Assembly (NCBI GenBank): GCA_022826685.1
Contig: JAJDUL010000061.1
Coordinates: 1 to 64,000, forward strand
From: Gemmatimonadota bacterium
GTDB lineage: Bacteria; Gemmatimonadota; Gemmatimonadetes; Palauibacterales; Palauibacteraceae
Length of the DNA stretch: 64,000 nucleotides
Direction: 5' to 3'
Shown here: piece after piece, positions 25,446 to 35,300 of the stretch
Numbering within the stretch: position 1 is the stretch's first letter
Layout: each line of letters begins with the position of its first letter
Notes under the pieces: generated by a model
What the model was told of the DNA's origin: nothing
The model's input: only the letters and a program-made list of their open reading frames with translations
Databases searched by the model: none
Program-made: the position numbers and the translations under genes

Positions 25446-26581
25446 CGCCGGAGCGCGTCGTCGACCTGAGCCGGCGACTGCGCGGCGAAGGGGTGGCCTG
25501 CGCGCTGTCCGAGTCCACGACGGCCGTCGCCGCGCTTCCGCATATCGATACGGAAGATGTGGAGGACGTCAGAGCGGGCCTCCGCGCGGCTTTCTGCTCG
25601 AGCGCCGCGGACCTCGAGGTCTTCGAGCGCTGCTTCCCCGCGTGGTGGCGGGGAGTACAGCCGTCATCCGCGGTCGAGGATCTCCTCTCGAAGGCCGCGC
25701 GGGACCGGGGGGCTCGCCAGCCGGCCGGCACGCCTTCCGGACCGGACGGGCCGCCGCCGATGGCCCGCAACGATCTCGGCGAGGACGTTCGCGACGAGCC
25801 GGACTCCGCGGAGCGCCCGATCGGCGCCGTCTACAGCGCCGCCCACTCGCTCGCGCGGCGCTCCTTCGCCTCGATCGGCGACGAGGAGCTGCGCGAGGTC
25901 GACGCCTGGCTAGAGCGGCTGATGGTGCGGCTGTCCACACGACGCAGCCGCCGACTCGAGCCCGGCGGCCGCCGGGGACCGATCGACGTGCGCAGAACGC
26001 TGAGGTCGCTCGTCGCGCACGAGGGCGAACTCGTTCGGCTGGCGCGGCGACGGCGACGGCACGTACCGCCGCAACTCGTCGTCCTGTGCGACGTGAGTGG
26101 CTCGATGGAGCGCTACAGCCGCTTCCTGCTGCGTTTCCTGCTGGGGTGCGGGCGCGCGCGAGACATCCAGACCTTCGCCTTCAGCACACGCCTCACGCAC
26201 CTCACGCCGTGGCTGGCCGGCGAAGAGATCGATCCCGCGCTGGACCGGCTGCGGGCCCGCGGCTGGTCGAGCGGGACGCGGATCGGCGAGTGCCTGGAGA
26301 CGTTCGTGACCCGGCACGGCCGGCGGATGCTCGGTCGGCGGACGCTCGTGATCATCCTCTCCGACGGACTCGACCAGGGCGAGGTCGAACCCCTCCGGCG
26401 CGCCATGGGCTGGATTCAGCGGCGGGCGCGCCGGGTGATCTGGCTCAATCCCCTGCTCGAGAGTTCGCGCTACGCGCCCGAGGCCCGGGGCATGCGCACC
26501 GCGCTCCCGTACGTGGACTACTTTCAGTCGGGACACAGCCTCGAAGCGCTGAGGACGCTACCGGGGCTGCTCAGGTTGTGA
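25442..26581 (+). CDS. VWA-domain protein, CoxE-like
   Basis: This is a 379-residue cytoplasmic protein with a helical N-terminal half (about 1-200, several Arg/Asp-rich stretches) and a C-terminal VWA domain containing the intact MIDAS motif D-V-S-G-S-M (217-222). The later elements S-S-G-T-R-I-G and V-I-I-L-S-D-G-L-D complete the metal site. Proteins of this build (CoxE, YehP-like) work with MoxR ATPases in metal-enzyme maturation. The start is a TTG overlapping the moxR stop, so the two are translationally coupled. The frame stays open for a further 1.8 kb upstream, but that part is antisense or overlapping shadow. A perfect inverted repeat follows downstream. Confidence 0.88.
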   Translation: MTPERVVDLSRRLRGEGVACALSESTTAVAALPHIDTEDVEDVRAGLRAAFCSSAADLEVFERCFPAWWRGVQPSSAVEDLLSKAARDRGARQPAGTPSGPDGPPPMARNDLGEDVRDEPDSAERPIGAVYSAAHSLARRSFASIGDEELREVDAWLERLMVRLSTRRSRRLEPGGRRGPIDVRRTLRSLVAHEGELVRLARRRRRHVPPQLVVLCDVSGSMERYSRFLLRFLLGCGRARDIQTFAFSTRLTHLTPWLAGEEIDPALDRLRARGWSSGTRIGECLETFVTRHGRRMLGRRTLVIILSDGLDQGEVEPLRRAMGWIQRRARRVIWLNPLLESSRYAPEARGMRTALPYVDYFQSGHSLEALRTLPGLLRL

Positions 26582-26612
26582 CGGGGGAACGAAGAGACGG
26601 AGATCGAAGGCG

Positions 26613-26652
26613 ATCGCGACGGGACCCGGGAAATTCCGAACCCCGTCGCGAT
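26613..26652. terminator. Perfect 11-bp inverted repeat between convergent genes
   Basis: ATCGCGACGGG at 26613-26623 is the exact inverse of CCCGTCGCGAT at 26642-26652, with an 18-base loop. It lies between the convergent coxE-like and HU genes and could act as a bidirectional hairpin. Neither side has a clear T-tract, so intrinsic termination is uncertain. A Rho-assisted or mRNA 3'-end stabilising role is possible. Confidence 0.5.
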
Positions 26653-26659
26653 GGCCGAT

Positions 26660-26953
26660 CTAGGCTCGGACGCGGTCCTTGAGCCCCTTGCCCGCCTTGA
26701 AGGTGGGAACGTTCATGGCCGCAATCTGAATCGACTCGCCGGTCTGCGGGTTCCGACCCATGCGCGCCTTGCGGTGCCGGGTACCGAACGTGCCGAAGCC
26801 GGTGACCGTGAAGTCGCGGCCGGCGTCAAGCTCGCCTGCGATGATCCCTTTGCCCGAATCCGTCGAGAAAATGCAGTCGATCACATCCCGCGCGCTGGCT
26901 TTGCTCAGGCCGGCCTGTGAGGCGAGCTTCGCCGCGAAATCGTCTTTGGTCAT
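26660..26953 (-). CDS. HU-family DNA-binding protein
   Basis: This 97-residue nucleoid protein bends DNA non-specifically as a dimer. The sequence begins M-T-K-D-D-F-A-A-K-L-A-S and has the beta-arm region F-G-T-F-G-T-R-H-R-K-A-R-M-G-R-N-P-Q-T-G with the tip proline in R-N-P that intercalates into DNA. It ends with P-T-F-K-A-G-K-G-L-K. The length matches the family. ATG 26953 has GGGAG upstream. It is a single gene with its own plausible promoter (27002-27030). Confidence 0.95.
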   Translation of the reverse strand: MTKDDFAAKLASQAGLSKASARDVIDCIFSTDSGKGIIAGELDAGRDFTVTGFGTFGTRHRKARMGRNPQTGESIQIAAMNVPTFKAGKGLKDRVRA

Positions 26954-27001
26954 CCTGGGTTCTCCCTGTTGAAAGTAAGCTCCGACGAGCGATCCGGGCG
27001 C

Positions 27002-27030
27002 ATAATTCGCCCGCCATCGCGGGATTGCAA
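27002..27030 (-). promoter_or_regulatory. Candidate promoter of the HU gene
   Basis: On the minus strand TTGCAA (27030-27025) lies 17 bases from AATTAT (27007-27002). Each box matches four of six consensus bases. The spacer holds CCCGC-GATG-GCGGG, a small dyad. The distance to the HU start is about 48 bases. It is a moderate match in a GC-rich background. Confidence 0.45.
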
Positions 27031-27064
27031 GTGTGGCGCTCGATATCGCCCGCGGAAGGGCCGG

Positions 27065-27385
27065 CTAGTGGGCGTCCGCCGAGAACACTTTCCGAGTCAT
27101 CGTGACACCGGCAAGCTTGAAAACCATGTTCCCGATCCGGCCGAGCAGCATCGTCGGCAGGGCCGTGGGCACGACCGTCCCCCACACGGTGCGCAGGAAT
27201 CCGCTCTCCCCGCCCAGGCCTCCGAGCGCGAGCCGCAGCACGGCGAAGATGCCCAGGAAAACGACGAAGTTGAGCAGAAGCCCCAGCACCTGGCGGCCGG
27301 GCGATCCGGTCTCCGCGTCGTAGAGGCCGCCGAAGAAGACCGCAGCCACAAGCCAGAAGATGCAGATTGCGAAGAGCCAGTCCAT
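27065..27385 (-). CDS. Small membrane protein of unknown function
   Basis: This 106-residue protein has three hydrophobic segments (about 3-20, 33-52 and 70-85) and a short basic C-terminus. It starts M-D-W-L-F-A-I-C-I-F-W-L. ATG 27385 is supported by GGAGG eight bases upstream. A longer open frame upstream has no ribosome binding site and overlaps the intergenic region. I do not recognise a family. It lies downstream of, and divergent from, the carboxylate-amine ligase gene, and is followed by HU. Confidence 0.7.
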   Translation of the reverse strand: MDWLFAICIFWLVAAVFFGGLYDAETGSPGRQVLGLLLNFVVFLGIFAVLRLALGGLGGESGFLRTVWGTVVPTALPTMLLGRIGNMVFKLAGVTMTRKVFSADAH

Positions 27386-27507
27386 CAGTGGAGCCTCCGT
27401 GTCGGGAATACGGGTCGGGTTGGGGACGGGGGAACATACATGGCCCCCGGCGATCCTCGAAAGTAGCTTGCCCCCGCGGCTTCGAAACGCTCTCTGGAGA
27501 GGGTCAC

Positions 27508-28611
27508 ATGAAAGCGCCTTCACTCACGCTCGGGATCGAAGAGGAATACCAGGTCGTCCACCCGGAGACCGGCGAACTCACGTCGTTCATCACCGAGATT
27601 CTCGAAGGTGATCCGGAGACGCGCGGGCAGATCCACCCGGAACTTCACCAGGCATGCGTGGAGACGGCGAGCGAGGTCTGCCGGGATGTGGCGGAGGCGC
27701 GCGAGGAAGTCGTGCGCATGCGCCGCCTCGTCAGCGGCACCGTCGCCGAGAAGGGGCTCGCCATCGTGGCCGCGGGCACGCACCCATTCTCGACCTGGGA
27801 GCAGCAGGACATTACGCCGCTCGACCGTTACGTCGGGCTGCGGGAGGACCTGCAGCAGGTCGCGGAACGGAACCTGATCTTCGGCACCCACATCCATGTG
27901 GGCATCGAGGATCGGGACTTCATGGTCGACGCGATGAACGTCTCGCGGTACTTCCTCCCGCACGTCCTCGCCCTCTCCACCAGTTCCCCCTTCTTGGAGG
28001 GGTCGAAGACGGGGCTTCATTCGTACCGAAGCATCATCTGGCGCAATTTTCCGCGCACGGGCATTCCGATGAGCTTCGGAGGCTGGAGCGAGTACGACCA
28101 CTTCATCGAGACGATGGTCCGCTCGAACACGATCCCGGACCCGACGAAGATCTGGTGGGATGTGCGTCCCAACCACAAGTTCCCGACGCTCGAATTCCGC
28201 GTGTGCGACATGTGCACGCGCGTGGAGGAGGTCGTGTGCATCGCCGCCATCTTCCAGGCGCTGGTGGCGAAGCTCTGGAAGCTGCGGCGGGACAACCTCA
28301 CCTTCCGTCTCTACCCCGAAGTCCTCCTGGCGGAGAACAAGTGGCGCGCCGCCCGCTACGGGCTGACGGGAAAGCTCATCGATTTCGGGCGGCAGAGCGA
28401 GCACCCCGCCACCGACCTGATCGTCGAACTCATCGAGTGGTTCCTCGACGACGTGGTCGATGAACTCGGAACCCGCGCGGAGGTGGAATACGCGCTCCGG
28501 ATCCTCAGGGAAGGGTCGAGTTCGCAACGGCAGCTCGCCGTGTACGAGGAGACCGGCGACGTGCGGGCCGTGGTCCGGCACCTCATGGCGGAGACGCTCG
28601 AAGGGGTCTGA
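27508..28611 (+). CDS. Carboxylate-amine ligase, GCS2/YbdK family
   Basis: This 367-residue enzyme belongs to the glutamate-cysteine ligase family 2. It forms a gamma-peptide bond between a carboxylate and an amine using ATP. The family start L-G-I-E-E-E-Y-Q-V-V is present, where the Glu residues bind metal. The motifs G-T-H-I-H-V-G-I and L-E-F-R-V-C-D-M, and the length, match YbdK rather than plant-type or gamma-proteobacterial GshA. The real substrate of most YbdK proteins is unknown, so I do not assign glutathione synthesis. ATG 27508 follows GGAGAGG. The gene stands alone, convergent with the aminotransferase gene. Confidence 0.9.
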   Translation: MKAPSLTLGIEEEYQVVHPETGELTSFITEILEGDPETRGQIHPELHQACVETASEVCRDVAEAREEVVRMRRLVSGTVAEKGLAIVAAGTHPFSTWEQQDITPLDRYVGLREDLQQVAERNLIFGTHIHVGIEDRDFMVDAMNVSRYFLPHVLALSTSSPFLEGSKTGLHSYRSIIWRNFPRTGIPMSFGGWSEYDHFIETMVRSNTIPDPTKIWWDVRPNHKFPTLEFRVCDMCTRVEEVVCIAAIFQALVAKLWKLRRDNLTFRLYPEVLLAENKWRAARYGLTGKLIDFGRQSEHPATDLIVELIEWFLDDVVDELGTRAEVEYALRILREGSSSQRQLAVYEETGDVRAVVRHLMAETLEGV

Positions 28612-28630
28612 AGACGGCCCCCGCGGGCCG

Positions 28631-30031
28631 CTACATCATGCCGAGATCCCGCGCCGTCCGATCGATGCCCGCCCGGGCCTTCGTCACGAGTTCGTCGACC
28701 TCGTCGCGCGTGATCGTGAGCGGCGGACTCGTGCAGATGACGTCGCGCATGGCGCGGAATACGACCCCTTCGTCGTAGAGGTGCTCGTGACAGAGGGCGC
28801 CCACCTCGCCCACGGGCTCGAACAGCGCCCGGGTCGTCTTGTCCTTCGAGAGTTCGACGCTGGCCACGAGTCCGACGCCCCGAACTTCGCCCACGAGCGG
28901 GTGATCGTTCAACTCCCTCAACCGCGCCTGGAAGTAGGGGCCGGTGTCCTCCCTCACCCGGTCGACGACGCCTTCCTCCCTCATGATCCGGAGATTCTCC
29001 AGCGCCACGGCGGCGGAGACCGGGTGCCCCGAATAAGTGTAGCCGTGCGGGATCACCCCGCCTTCGGCCAGGACGTCAAACACCGCATCGGTCATGAGCA
29101 CGGCGGACATCGGCAGATAGCCGGACGTGAGTCCCTTGGCGATCGTCATGAGGTCGGCCTCGATCCCGAACTTCTGGGCGCCGAACCACTCCCCCGTGCG
29201 GCCGAAGCCGGTGATCACCTCGTCGCAGACCACGAGCACATCGTTCTCGCGGCAGATGCGCTGGATCTCGGGCCAGTAGTTGTCGGGCGGCACGATGACG
29301 CCCCCGGCGCCGATGACGGGCTCGCCGATGAACGCTGCCACGCGATCCGCGCCAAGTTCGGCGATCTTCTCCTCCACCGCCCAGGCCGCCCGCGCGCCGG
29401 TCTCCTCCGGCGTCTCGTCCGGGGCTCCCATGGCGAACCAGTACGGGGGCATGACGTGCTCGAAGCCGGGCAGCGGCAGGTCGCCCACCGCGTGCATGGC
29501 CTCGAAACCGCCCAGGCTCGCGGCGGCCATCGTGCTGCCGTGATACGCGTAGGTGCGGCTGATGAACGTCTTCTTTTCGGGTTTTCCGCGGAGATCCCAG
29601 TACCGGCGGACGAGGCGGACGATGGTGTCGTTCGCCTCGGAACCGGAGCTCGAGAAGAAGGTGTGCGCGATCGCGCCGGGCGTGAGTTCCGCGAGGACCC
29701 GCGACAGCTCGATCGTGGCGGGGGGCGCCGAACGGAAGAACGTGTTGTAGTAGGGGAGTTCGACCATCTGGTCGTACGCCGCCTTCGCGAGTTCCTCCCG
29801 TCCGTAGCCGAGATTCACGCACCACAGGCCGCCCATGCCGTCGAGGATGCGCCGGCCATCGGAGTCGATGAGGTGGCGGCCCTCCGCGCCCACGATCACG
29901 CGCGTCCCCTTCTCGGCGACGACCCGGGGGTCGATGAAGGGGTGGACGTGATGGCGTCGGTCGATGTCCTGCCATTGAGCCGTTGCGATCCCGGCGGGGT
30001 TCGCCGTGGCGGGGTTCGTCGTGGCGGTCAC
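28631..30031 (-). CDS. Class III omega-aminotransferase
   Basis: This 466-residue PLP-dependent enzyme belongs to the class that transfers terminal amino groups of beta-alanine, putrescine or gamma-aminobutyrate to pyruvate or 2-oxoglutarate. It shows F-F-S-S-S-G-S-E-A-N-D-T (125-136), Y-H-G-S-T-M (163-168), the C-D-E-V-I-T-G-F-G-R-T-G signature (269-280) and the Schiff-base lysine K299 in T-I-A-K-G. GTG 30031 has AGGAGG upstream and overlaps the stop of the M20 amidase gene (GTGA). With that partner, which can release beta-alanine from N-carbamoyl-beta-alanine, a beta-alanine:pyruvate transaminase is the most likely role. Other omega-amines cannot be excluded. Confidence 0.92.
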   Translation of the reverse strand: MTATTNPATANPAGIATAQWQDIDRRHHVHPFIDPRVVAEKGTRVIVGAEGRHLIDSDGRRILDGMGGLWCVNLGYGREELAKAAYDQMVELPYYNTFFRSAPPATIELSRVLAELTPGAIAHTFFSSSGSEANDTIVRLVRRYWDLRGKPEKKTFISRTYAYHGSTMAAASLGGFEAMHAVGDLPLPGFEHVMPPYWFAMGAPDETPEETGARAAWAVEEKIAELGADRVAAFIGEPVIGAGGVIVPPDNYWPEIQRICRENDVLVVCDEVITGFGRTGEWFGAQKFGIEADLMTIAKGLTSGYLPMSAVLMTDAVFDVLAEGGVIPHGYTYSGHPVSAAVALENLRIMREEGVVDRVREDTGPYFQARLRELNDHPLVGEVRGVGLVASVELSKDKTTRALFEPVGEVGALCHEHLYDEGVVFRAMRDVICTSPPLTITRDEVDELVTKARAGIDRTARDLGMM

Positions 30032-31335
30032 GCGGCGCCTCCTGGTTGGTTTATCGGCGCGGACAACATATCAGCCGGCGGTGGCTCCACGAGTCCGAGC
30101 GCCGCGTGCAGGAGGACGTTGGCGCCCGCCTCCGCCTGTGCGGGCGTGATGTTCTCCGCCTCGTTGTGGCTGATGCCGTCTTCGCAGGGGACGAAGATCA
30201 TCCCCGTCGGCGCGATGTCGTTCGTGTGCACGGAATCATGGCCGGCGCCGGCCACGATCGGCATGGAGGAATAGCCGCAAAGATCCGCCGCCGCGCGGAC
30301 CGCGTCGATGCACCAGTCGGAAAACCGCACGGGAGGAGAGCGCCAGACGTCATCGAGCCGCCACGCCGCTCCGCGTTCCAGACAGGCGCGGTTCGCCGCC
30401 TCGCGCAGACCATCTTCCATCTCGTCGAGGGTCGAGTCGTCGGGGTGACGGAGGTCCACGCTGACGGCGACGCGCCCGGGCACCGTGTTCCGCGACGCCG
30501 GCTCCGCCGCGAGAACCCCGAAGGTCAGCCGTCCGTGCGGCGCGAAGTCGCGTTCGATGCGGCGATACGCGTCGACGAGAAACCGCCCGAACACGGCCAC
30601 CGGATCCGTCCGCCGGGACAGCGGCGTCGACCCCGCGTGCGCCTCCTCCCCCACGATCGTCAGGTCGAACCAGCGGGCGCCCTGCACGCCGGTCACCACG
30701 CCGATCTCGCATCCGTTCTCCTCGAGAATCGGGCCCTGCTCGATGTGCACTTCGAGAGCGGCGGCGATCGGGCGGCCCCCGACGGGGAGCGGGCCGCGGC
30801 AGCCGATGCGGTCGATGGCGTCGGAGACCGTGACCCCGTCCGCGTCCGTCGCGCCGAGTGCGTCCGCGAGGGCAAAGCGGCCGGAGAACACGCCTGAGCC
30901 CATCATGGCGGGAGGAAAGCGGGCGCCCTCCTCGTTCGTCCAGTTCACGACTTCGATCGGACGAGCCGTCCGAACCCCGTGCTCCTCGAGCGTTTCCGCG
31001 ACCTCCAGCGCCGCGAGGACGCCGAGCGGCCCGTCGAACCGCCCGCCCGTCGGCTGACTGTCGAGGTGACTCCCGAGCACGAGGGGGGGTCGGCCGTCGG
31101 CCGCGGCGCCGCCGGTCCCGTCCCGGCGGGCAAACATGTTGCCGATCCCGTCGACGGACACCGCGAGGCCCAGCGACTCCGCCCACCCGCGGAAGAGGTC
31201 GCGCGCCCGACGGTCCTCGTCGCTCAGGGCGAGGCGGTGGACGCCCCCGGCAGGAGTGGCGCCGATCCGCGCCAACTCCTCGAGGCGCCTCCAGAGCCGG
31301 TCTCCGTTCACCCGGAGTTCGGAGATCGCCGTCAC
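30028..31335 (-). CDS. M20-family N-carbamoyl-amino-acid hydrolase / beta-ureidopropionase
   Basis: This 435-residue zinc-dependent amidase belongs to the hydantoinase/carbamoylase group of the M20 family. Metal-site motifs are visible: G-S-H-L-D-S-Q-P-T-G-G-R-F-D-G, W-T-N-E-E-G-A-R-F, L-E-V-H-I-E-Q-G-P and the C-terminal I-S-H-N-E. Members include beta-alanine synthase (reductive pyrimidine degradation), L-carbamoylase and allantoate amidohydrolase, which cannot be told apart reliably by eye. Coupling to the omega-aminotransferase gene favours beta-ureidopropionase. The start is GTG 31335. A 46-base gap separates it from the CopD-like gene upstream. Confidence 0.9.
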   Translation of the reverse strand: MTAISELRVNGDRLWRRLEELARIGATPAGGVHRLALSDEDRRARDLFRGWAESLGLAVSVDGIGNMFARRDGTGGAAADGRPPLVLGSHLDSQPTGGRFDGPLGVLAALEVAETLEEHGVRTARPIEVVNWTNEEGARFPPAMMGSGVFSGRFALADALGATDADGVTVSDAIDRIGCRGPLPVGGRPIAAALEVHIEQGPILEENGCEIGVVTGVQGARWFDLTIVGEEAHAGSTPLSRRTDPVAVFGRFLVDAYRRIERDFAPHGRLTFGVLAAEPASRNTVPGRVAVSVDLRHPDDSTLDEMEDGLREAANRACLERGAAWRLDDVWRSPPVRFSDWCIDAVRAAADLCGYSSMPIVAGAGHDSVHTNDIAPTGMIFVPCEDGISHNEAENITPAQAEAGANVLLHAALGLVEPPPADMLSAPINQPGGAA

Positions 31336-31381
31336 GGTCCGGAACCCGTCAATGCGTGTCTCACCGAGCGTCTCGCCGGCT

Positions 31382-32317
31382 TCAATGGGCCGGGGGCGTC
31401 GTGCCGGTGAGGACGGCCGTGACGAGGAGAAGGAGACCCGCCGCGCTCAGCTCGACGGTGACCGTCGGCGGGAGACGGGGCGGATCCTCGGCTTCCGCGA
31501 CCCGGCCGCGAGCGCGCTGCCAGTTGTACGCGCCGCAACCCGCGATCGCGAGGACGACGAAGAGCTTCAGACTCAGCGTCCGGCCCCAGGGTTCGGTCCA
31601 GAGCGCCGAGATCGCCCCGAGATGGAGCCATGCCGCGAAGAGTCCGGTGACCGCGATGACGGCCGCCGAGCCCAGCGCGAGTGGCGAGAAGGCCGTGATC
31701 CAGTCGACGATGCGGCGCTTCGATGGCGAAGCCCCCCGGCGATGGCCAAGATAAAGGACCCCGGCCATCACGGCCAGCGTGCCCAGCCACGCACCCCCCG
31801 CCACCATGTGGAAGATATCGGCGGTGATCGCGGGAGTGACGAAGTGCTCGGCTCCGGCCGCATGCCCGGCCAGCGCCGGCGTGTACGCCAGGAGGGCCAC
31901 CCCCGCCGTGGCCGCGATCCAGCCGAATTCCGCCCGCGCGCCCCGCGCCGCGGCGAGCGCGAAGGCCAGCCCGGAGAGAACGACCGCCGCGACCTGTCCG
32001 AGCCACGCCCGACCCCAGGAAGTCCCGGTCACGAGCAGGCGAAGCTCCGCCCCGAGCGGTTCGAACGGATCGCGAAAGACGCTCGCCTCCGCCGCGAGCC
32101 GACCCAGCGTGCCCGCGCCGGCGAGCAGTACCGCGACGCCGCCGATCCCGGCGGCCAGCCTCTCGGGCGCCACGCCCGCGGCTCCATCCTCCTCCGGCGC
32201 GAACCCCGGAAAGCGCCTGAGGATGACCAGCTTGAAGGCCACCGCCCCCACCGCAACGAGGAGGCCGGAGAACAACGCCCAGCGCGAGAGCGTCCCGATC
32301 AGAAACCACATGTCCAT
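31382..32317 (-). CDS. CopD-domain integral membrane protein
   Basis: This 311-residue protein has about eight hydrophobic segments and a central copper-resistance-D type core. The conserved histidine-containing loops are T-P-A-L-A-G-H-A-A-G and A-D-I-F-H-M-V-A-G-G-A-W-L-G, which resemble the H-x(n)-H copper-related sites of CopD/YcnJ proteins. Family members are linked to copper import or handling. No CopC-like periplasmic domain is fused or adjacent here. The start could be ATG 32317 or the second ATG at 32311. It lies 28 bases after the VPS10 gene, probably on the same transcript. Confidence 0.8.
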   Translation of the reverse strand: MDMWFLIGTLSRWALFSGLLVAVGAVAFKLVILRRFPGFAPEEDGAAGVAPERLAAGIGGVAVLLAGAGTLGRLAAEASVFRDPFEPLGAELRLLVTGTSWGRAWLGQVAAVVLSGLAFALAAARGARAEFGWIAATAGVALLAYTPALAGHAAGAEHFVTPAITADIFHMVAGGAWLGTLAVMAGVLYLGHRRGASPSKRRIVDWITAFSPLALGSAAVIAVTGLFAAWLHLGAISALWTEPWGRTLSLKLFVVLAIAGCGAYNWQRARGRVAEAEDPPRLPPTVTVELSAAGLLLLVTAVLTGTTPPAH

Positions 32318-32345
32318 CCTGCCGCCGCTTTCGGGCTGCCCGCGT

Positions 32346-35300
32346 TCAGCTGATCACCACCCGCCTCCAGTTCGTAATGATCTTCGGCGCGTCCTCCAGG
32401 AGGTCGTTGAGGTCGGCGATCACGCCGTTCACGATGCCGGAGAGCTCCTCGGCCCGCTGAGCGGCGCCGGCTTCGATCTCCGTCAGCACGTCCATCTGCC
32501 CGACCGTCGGTCGCGCCTGAGGGCCCGAGACCGCACGGGAGATGTTGCGAAGCTGCTCGATGAGGCGCGGCCAATCGCGGTAGCCCATCGATCCCGGCGG
32601 ACGCCGCACTTCGCTCGACACCGCCGTCAGCTGACTCTGAGCATCGTCGGCGACGGCTCTCACCTGTTCTTCGTTGGACAGCTCCTTGCCTTCGATGGAC
32701 TCGAGGAGTCCGTCGATCTGCCCGTCCAGGTCGTTGATCGTGCCCATCATCCGGTTGAGTTGCGTCTCGAGGTCGCGTGCGCGCATGGCCGCGGTGAAGC
32801 GCTCGTCGTACACGGCCTGCGAGGCCGCCACGTTGGGGTCGCCGCGAAGCTGGAAGTCCTTCGACAGCTCCGTACCGCCCACATCGATCGTCGCCGTGTA
32901 GGTGCCCGGGACGGCGGGCGGGCCCGTCGGGCCGAAGAAGAAGAACCCTCCACCCGGAGGACCCTGTCCCGGAATCGGTTCCGCGCCGGTCCAGCGGAGG
33001 TCCCAGATCGCGCGGTTGACGCCCGGCGTGACGTCACGGTGCTGGAACTCGCGCACGAGCGTGCCGTTGCTGTCCGTGATACGTACGTCGACCGAGCCTC
33101 CCGCAGCCTCGGCGGCGTCCTCCGAGAGATGGAAGTGGATCCACGCGCCGGGGGCGGGGTTCTCCCCTGCAAAGCGGCTCTGGCCGAAGTTGCTGGTACG
33201 GCCCCACATCTCCCACTCCGTCGCCATGCGGATGTCGAAGAGATGGGCGTCCTGGCCGATGGCCTCGGTCAGCTCGACCATGGGCTGGATGTCGTCGAGG
33301 ATGAACGCGCCGCGCCCGTGCGTGCCGATGACGAGGTCGTTGTACTGACGCTGGATCTTCACCCCCCGCACCGACACGCGCGGAAGGTTGCCGCGGATGT
33401 CCACCCATGTGTCGCCGCGGTCCCACGACGCGAAGATGCCGCGCTCCATGCCGACGAAGAGCAGGTCCGGGTTCGAGGGGTGCTGCCGCACGACCTTCAC
33501 GTAGTCGTCCTGGGGGAGCCCGGCGGAGATGTCGCGCCACGTCTGCCCGTAGTCGCGCGTCTCCCACAGGTGCGGGGTGAAGTCGTCGAGGCGGTGGTTG
33601 TCGACGGCCATGTACGCGGTGCCGGCATCCGTGGGCGACGCCTCGATGTTGCCGATCCAGGTTTCGGCGGGCAGGCCGGGCACGCGGTCGCGGACGTTCG
33701 TCCACGTCGCGCCGTTGTCGCGCGTGATCTGCACATTGCCGTCGTCGGTGCCGACCCAGATCACGCCCGGCTCGAACTCGTCCTCCGCTATGGTGAGGAT
33801 CGTGGTGTGGAATTCGGCCGCGGTGTTGTCGAAGTAGATCTCGCCGCCTGAATCGAGCTGCTTCTCCGGGTCGTCGGTGGTGAGGTCGGGGCTGATCACG
33901 TCCCACGAGTGGCCGTAGTCGTTGCTGCGGAAGACGACGTTGCCGCCCCAGTACACCGTCGCCGGGTCGTGCGGCGAGATGACGATCGGCGCATCCCAGT
34001 TGAAACGGTACCTCGCCTGGTACATGCCCTGCCCCACCGAGCCGATCATGAGCGGCCACGGCTCGATCGACCGCATCTGCCCCGAGTTCGTGTCCGTGAT
34101 GCGGAAGTAGCCGCCCTGCGCGTTCGAGTAGATGAGGTTCGGCTGACCCGGCACCGGCACGGTGTAGAAGCCGTCGCCGCCGGAGACGGTGTAGAAATAG
34201 CCGGGCAGGATGCCGCGGCGGTCGTTGAGCCGGCTCGGCCCGCACCAGTTGCCGTTGTCCTGCAGTCCCCCGCACACGTAGTACGGGTCGCGGTCGTCGA
34301 CGAAGATGTGGTAGTACTGCGCGAGGCTGAAGTTGCGGAAGATGTGGAAGTTGGCGCCTCCGTCGTACGACACCTGCATCCCGCCGTCCGAGCCCGAGAG
34401 GATCCGCTCACCGTCTTCCGGGTCGATCCAGTACGCCTGGTGGTCGCCGTGCACGTCGTTGGCGATGCGCTCGAAGGTCCGGCCCCCGTCGGTCGATTTC
34501 GACAGCCCGCCCGAGAGCGTGTACAGCGTCTCGTGGTCGGACGGGTCGACGTAGACGTCGGAGTAGTAGAAGGGCCGGAAGTTGAGCTGGTTCTTGTTGT
34601 CGTTGACCATCTCCCAGGTCTCGCCGTAGTCGTCGGACATGAAGAGCGTGCCGGCGGTGGGGTATTCGGTGATCAGGTAGACGATGTTCGGACGGGACTG
34701 CGCCACGCTGACGCCGATGCGGGCCATGGGCTCGTCCGGCGTGGTCGTGATCTTCTTCCACGAACTGCCGCCGTCGCGCGAGACGTAAAGCGCCGTCTCC
34801 CTGCCCCCGTCGTCGAAACGCCACGGCAGGCGGCGGAAGGTCCACATGCCCGCGTAGACGTTGCGGGGGTTCGTCAGGTCGATGTCGATGTCCGAGCACC
34901 CCGTGTCCTCATCGATGAACAGCACGTGGTCCCACGTCCGGCCACCGTCGGTCGTGCGGAAGACGCCGCGCTCCCGGTTGGGGCCCCATTCGTGGCCCAT
35001 CGCGCAGACCAGGGCGACATCGGGGTCGCGCGGGTCGACAACGATGCGCTTGATGCGTTCGCTGTCCCCGAGGCCGAGGTGGGTCCAGGTGGCGCCGCCA
35101 TCGGTCGAACGGTACACGCCGTCGCCGTACGAGACCGAGTTGCGCGGGTCGCCCTCGCCGGAGCCGAGCCAGACGACGTTGTGGTCGGAGGGGGCCAGCG
35201 TCAGCGCCCCGACCGAGTAGGTGTTCTCGTCGTCCCACTGATGCTCGAAGGTCACGCCGCCGTTGGTCGTCTTCCAGACGCCCCCGTTGGCCGCTCCGAC

